Shown here piece after piece: positions 62,633 through 64,000 of a stretch of DNA of 64,000 bases. Location: the NCBI RefSeq assembly GCF_001308015.1, contig NZ_LGYH01000009.1, positions 19,653 to 83,652 of the forward strand. The letters are read 5' to 3'. How positions within the stretch are numbered: position 1 is the stretch's first letter; every line of letters starts with the position of its first letter. Source of the DNA: Neisseria sp. 83E34 (lineage in GTDB: Bacteria; Pseudomonadota; Gammaproteobacteria; Burkholderiales; Neisseriaceae). Both the position numbers and the translations under genes were made by a program. The notes under the pieces are model-generated. The model was not told where the DNA came from. It saw nothing but the letters and a program-made list of their open reading frames with translations, and ran no database searches.

Positions 62633-63559
62633 TTATTTACCGAACACCAACGTATCGGTTTTAAACGTATAGTAATCCACCCAATCCTGCAAATATTCAT
62701 AGGGATACGATAAATCGTATTGCTTCATAAAATCGAAAATATCTTGATATTCGCTCTCCGGCAGCGGGTCGTACACGATCAAATCGCGCGGGGCGATTTC
62801 GTGGTCGATGCCCAAATCGAAACCGTGCATGGAGGCGATCTTGGCATACATCACGATTTGCGGCTGCAGAAAGAAGTCAAAATAAGTTAAGGTCTCTTTG
62901 GCCGCAGCACGCGCATTCTTTTTGATAAACAATGGTTCCAAGGCTTTTTTCATGGCTTCGGCATCCTGCTCGGCGAAGGCAAGAAAGAAACGGTAGTCGT
63001 CGAGCCGCTTTTGCAGCCATTTACTGGGCGTGGGATAGGCCAGCACCTGTAAACTGCGTTCCTTTAGTCTGTCCAACTGCTTGCCTTCCACCATCAACAA
63101 GGTGTTGTACATCATATGGCGGTTGAGATCGTAGCGGTCGACAAATTTCTCGGTATCATTGGCGATATTGTCGATATTGCGTACCAAAAACTCGCGCAAT
63201 TGAGGGCTGTCGCTCATGATCATGGGAAATGATAACCTGCTGATATTTAACATGTCGCATGGAAAGAAGAAAGGAGTCGGGTCAAAATACCCCATACTTT
63301 CCAGTATAACAAGTTTGCCGTGTACATAAGCATATTGTTTGAATTTTTTTAAGTTATGCTCAAACAGATAAGCATGTGAAGCAGCAGCATAAACATCACT
63401 TGTTATATGTCCCATTGCTGCAAACGGCACACCTTTCCTTTCATCAATATACTCTAGGGCATTAGAACTTTTTTCCCTGTCAAATCGTTGAGTGATTCCG
63501 ATAATTACATTGGTAATATGCTCGTACCATTTGGGAGTTGTCATCATATTGGCTGCCAT
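62633..63559 (-). CDS. Imm49-family immunity protein-like
   Basis: A 308-residue, all-helical, soluble protein starting MAANMMTTPKWYEHITNV, with AGGAG eight bases upstream. Features that recall the Imm49 family of polymorphic toxin systems are a helical repeat-like body and the C-terminal LQPQIVMYAKIASMHGFDLG followed by DLIVYDPLPE. No toxin gene is visible within the window. An alternative is an unrelated helical regulator; the family call is from general pattern. Confidence 0.6.
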   Translation of the reverse strand: MAANMMTTPKWYEHITNVIIGITQRFDREKSSNALEYIDERKGVPFAAMGHITSDVYAAASHAYLFEHNLKKFKQYAYVHGKLVILESMGYFDPTPFFFPCDMLNISRLSFPMIMSDSPQLREFLVRNIDNIANDTEKFVDRYDLNRHMMYNTLLMVEGKQLDRLKERSLQVLAYPTPSKWLQKRLDDYRFFLAFAEQDAEAMKKALEPLFIKKNARAAAKETLTYFDFFLQPQIVMYAKIASMHGFDLGIDHEIAPRDLIVYDPLPESEYQDIFDFMKQYDLSYPYEYLQDWVDYYTFKTDTLVFGK

Positions 63560-63779
63560 GTTTATCTCCTGATATTGTGTTTAGGCGGAATGTTAACGGG
63601 TAGAATCACTGCTTTACCGGTTTGGCGGTCAACACCCGCCACTGCTTTTTTAATTTCTGAGGATTTCCGAGGATTTTGGGCTTTTCGGATGATATTTCAG
63701 CCTGGTCATTATTCTACAAATTATTTATCATTTGGTTAATCCGTTCTCCCCTCGTCTTACATAATAGAAACTCTTAAAA
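63560..63779. other. Upstream region of the Imm49-like gene
   Basis: No gene seen; it should hold the promoter of the Imm49-like gene on the minus strand. It leads into the tandem repeats. Confidence 0.45.
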
Positions 63780-63907
63780 TAGGCTAAAACAACAATAAGC
63801 TAAAACAGCAATAAGCTAAAACAACAATAAGCTAAAACAACAATAAGCTAAAACAACAATAAGCTAAAACAACAATAAGCTAAAACAGCAATAAGCTAAA
63901 ACAGCAA
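63780..63907. repeat. Tandem array of eight 16-bp units
   Basis: The unit TAAGCTAAAACAACAA starts at 63796, 63812, 63828, 63844, 63860, 63876 and 63892, preceded by one diverged unit (TAGGCT) at 63780. Some units end AACAGCAA. A DUS-like GCCTGTCTGAA follows at 63908. Confidence 0.92.
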
Positions 63908-63978
63908 AGCCTGTCTGAACCGCTTCCTACTTACCTAACGGCAGCGATGCTTATCCCATACCCTTCAGTACATACAGC

Positions 63979-64000
63979 AAAGGCCCGATTACGGGCCTTT
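63979..64000. terminator. Intrinsic terminator at the right edge
   Basis: AAAGGCCCG and CGGGCCTTT arms flank four bases. The sequence after the hairpin is outside the window, so its direction cannot be fixed. Confidence 0.6.

Noticed and set aside
63780..63907. CRISPR array
   Set aside because: The 16-base units are directly adjacent with no unique spacers, and no cas gene is present.
1..64000. tRNA, rRNA or prophage genes
   Set aside because: No cloverleaf-like sequence, rRNA segment, integrase or phage structural gene was recognised.

Overview
The window is chromosomal DNA from a member of the Neisseriaceae, most likely a Neisseria close to N. wadsworthii or N. shayeganii. The main evidence is the DNA uptake sequence. 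The 12-mer TGCCTGTCTGAA and its complement occur dozens of times, often as inverted pairs behind genes, and this is the dialect known as TG-wadDUS rather than the ATGCCGTCTGAA of the gonococcus and meningococcus. The housekeeping genes (panB/panC, tadA with an N-terminal extension, hprK-rapZ, rluB, aroQ) also look neisserial. A second dialect, AGGCCGTCTGAA (AG-DUS), appears only in patches, which suggests DNA taken from other Neisseria.

Positions 1-2874 hold a truncated DUF4230 protein, a small secreted protein and an ABC-F ATPase. Positions 2963-26165 are one large pigment-type cluster. Its backbone is an aryl polyene (APE) pathway: chain-length factor, acyltransferase, two acyl carrier proteins, a membrane protein, a fused acyl ligase-dehydratase, a glycosyltransferase, an LpxL-like acyltransferase, a thioesterase, a LolA-like carrier, an MMPL exporter, a DUF3261 lipoprotein and a ketosynthase on the minus strand, with dehydratase, ketoreductase and ketosynthase divergent on the plus strand. 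A phosphopantetheinyl transferase closes the cluster. From memory, this order matches apeC to apeR of E. coli. Between the LolA and exporter genes sits a second module: a DarA-like and a DarB-like enzyme of dialkylresorcinol (DAR) synthesis, an unknown protein, a BtrH-like acyltransferase and a small chorismate-mutase-family protein. APE plus DAR is the logic of flexirubin-type pigments, and this combination is the most exciting part of the window. A Fic protein and a SHOCT lipoprotein interrupt the cluster at 18384-19934.

Positions 26278-51848 are mostly core genome: corA, a thioesterase, riboflavin synthase, panCB, a YqjD/YqjE-like membrane-stress trio, tadA, nadK, recN, apaH, msbA, fpr, lysO, a DeoR regulator, a sodium/proton antiporter, ptsN-hprK-rapZ, rbgA, an AT-rich orphan with a HEPN-like motif, scpB, rluB, xseA and rbfA. 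Three copies of an approximately 78-bp dRS3-like palindromic repeat lie in intergenic regions here.

Positions 52017-55424 form a carnitine/choline-type unit: a BCCT transporter, a 42-residue membrane miniprotein and a eukaryote-like carnitine acyltransferase. Then follow rpsO, aroQ, a glutathione transferase, a glutathione peroxidase and an NhaC antiporter. The right end carries narH, narJ and narI of membrane-bound nitrate reductase, but the catalytic subunit gene narG is not upstream of narH. Instead there is an AT-rich gap, an Imm49-like immunity protein gene and a 16-bp tandem repeat array. No tRNA, rRNA, CRISPR array or insertion sequence was seen.
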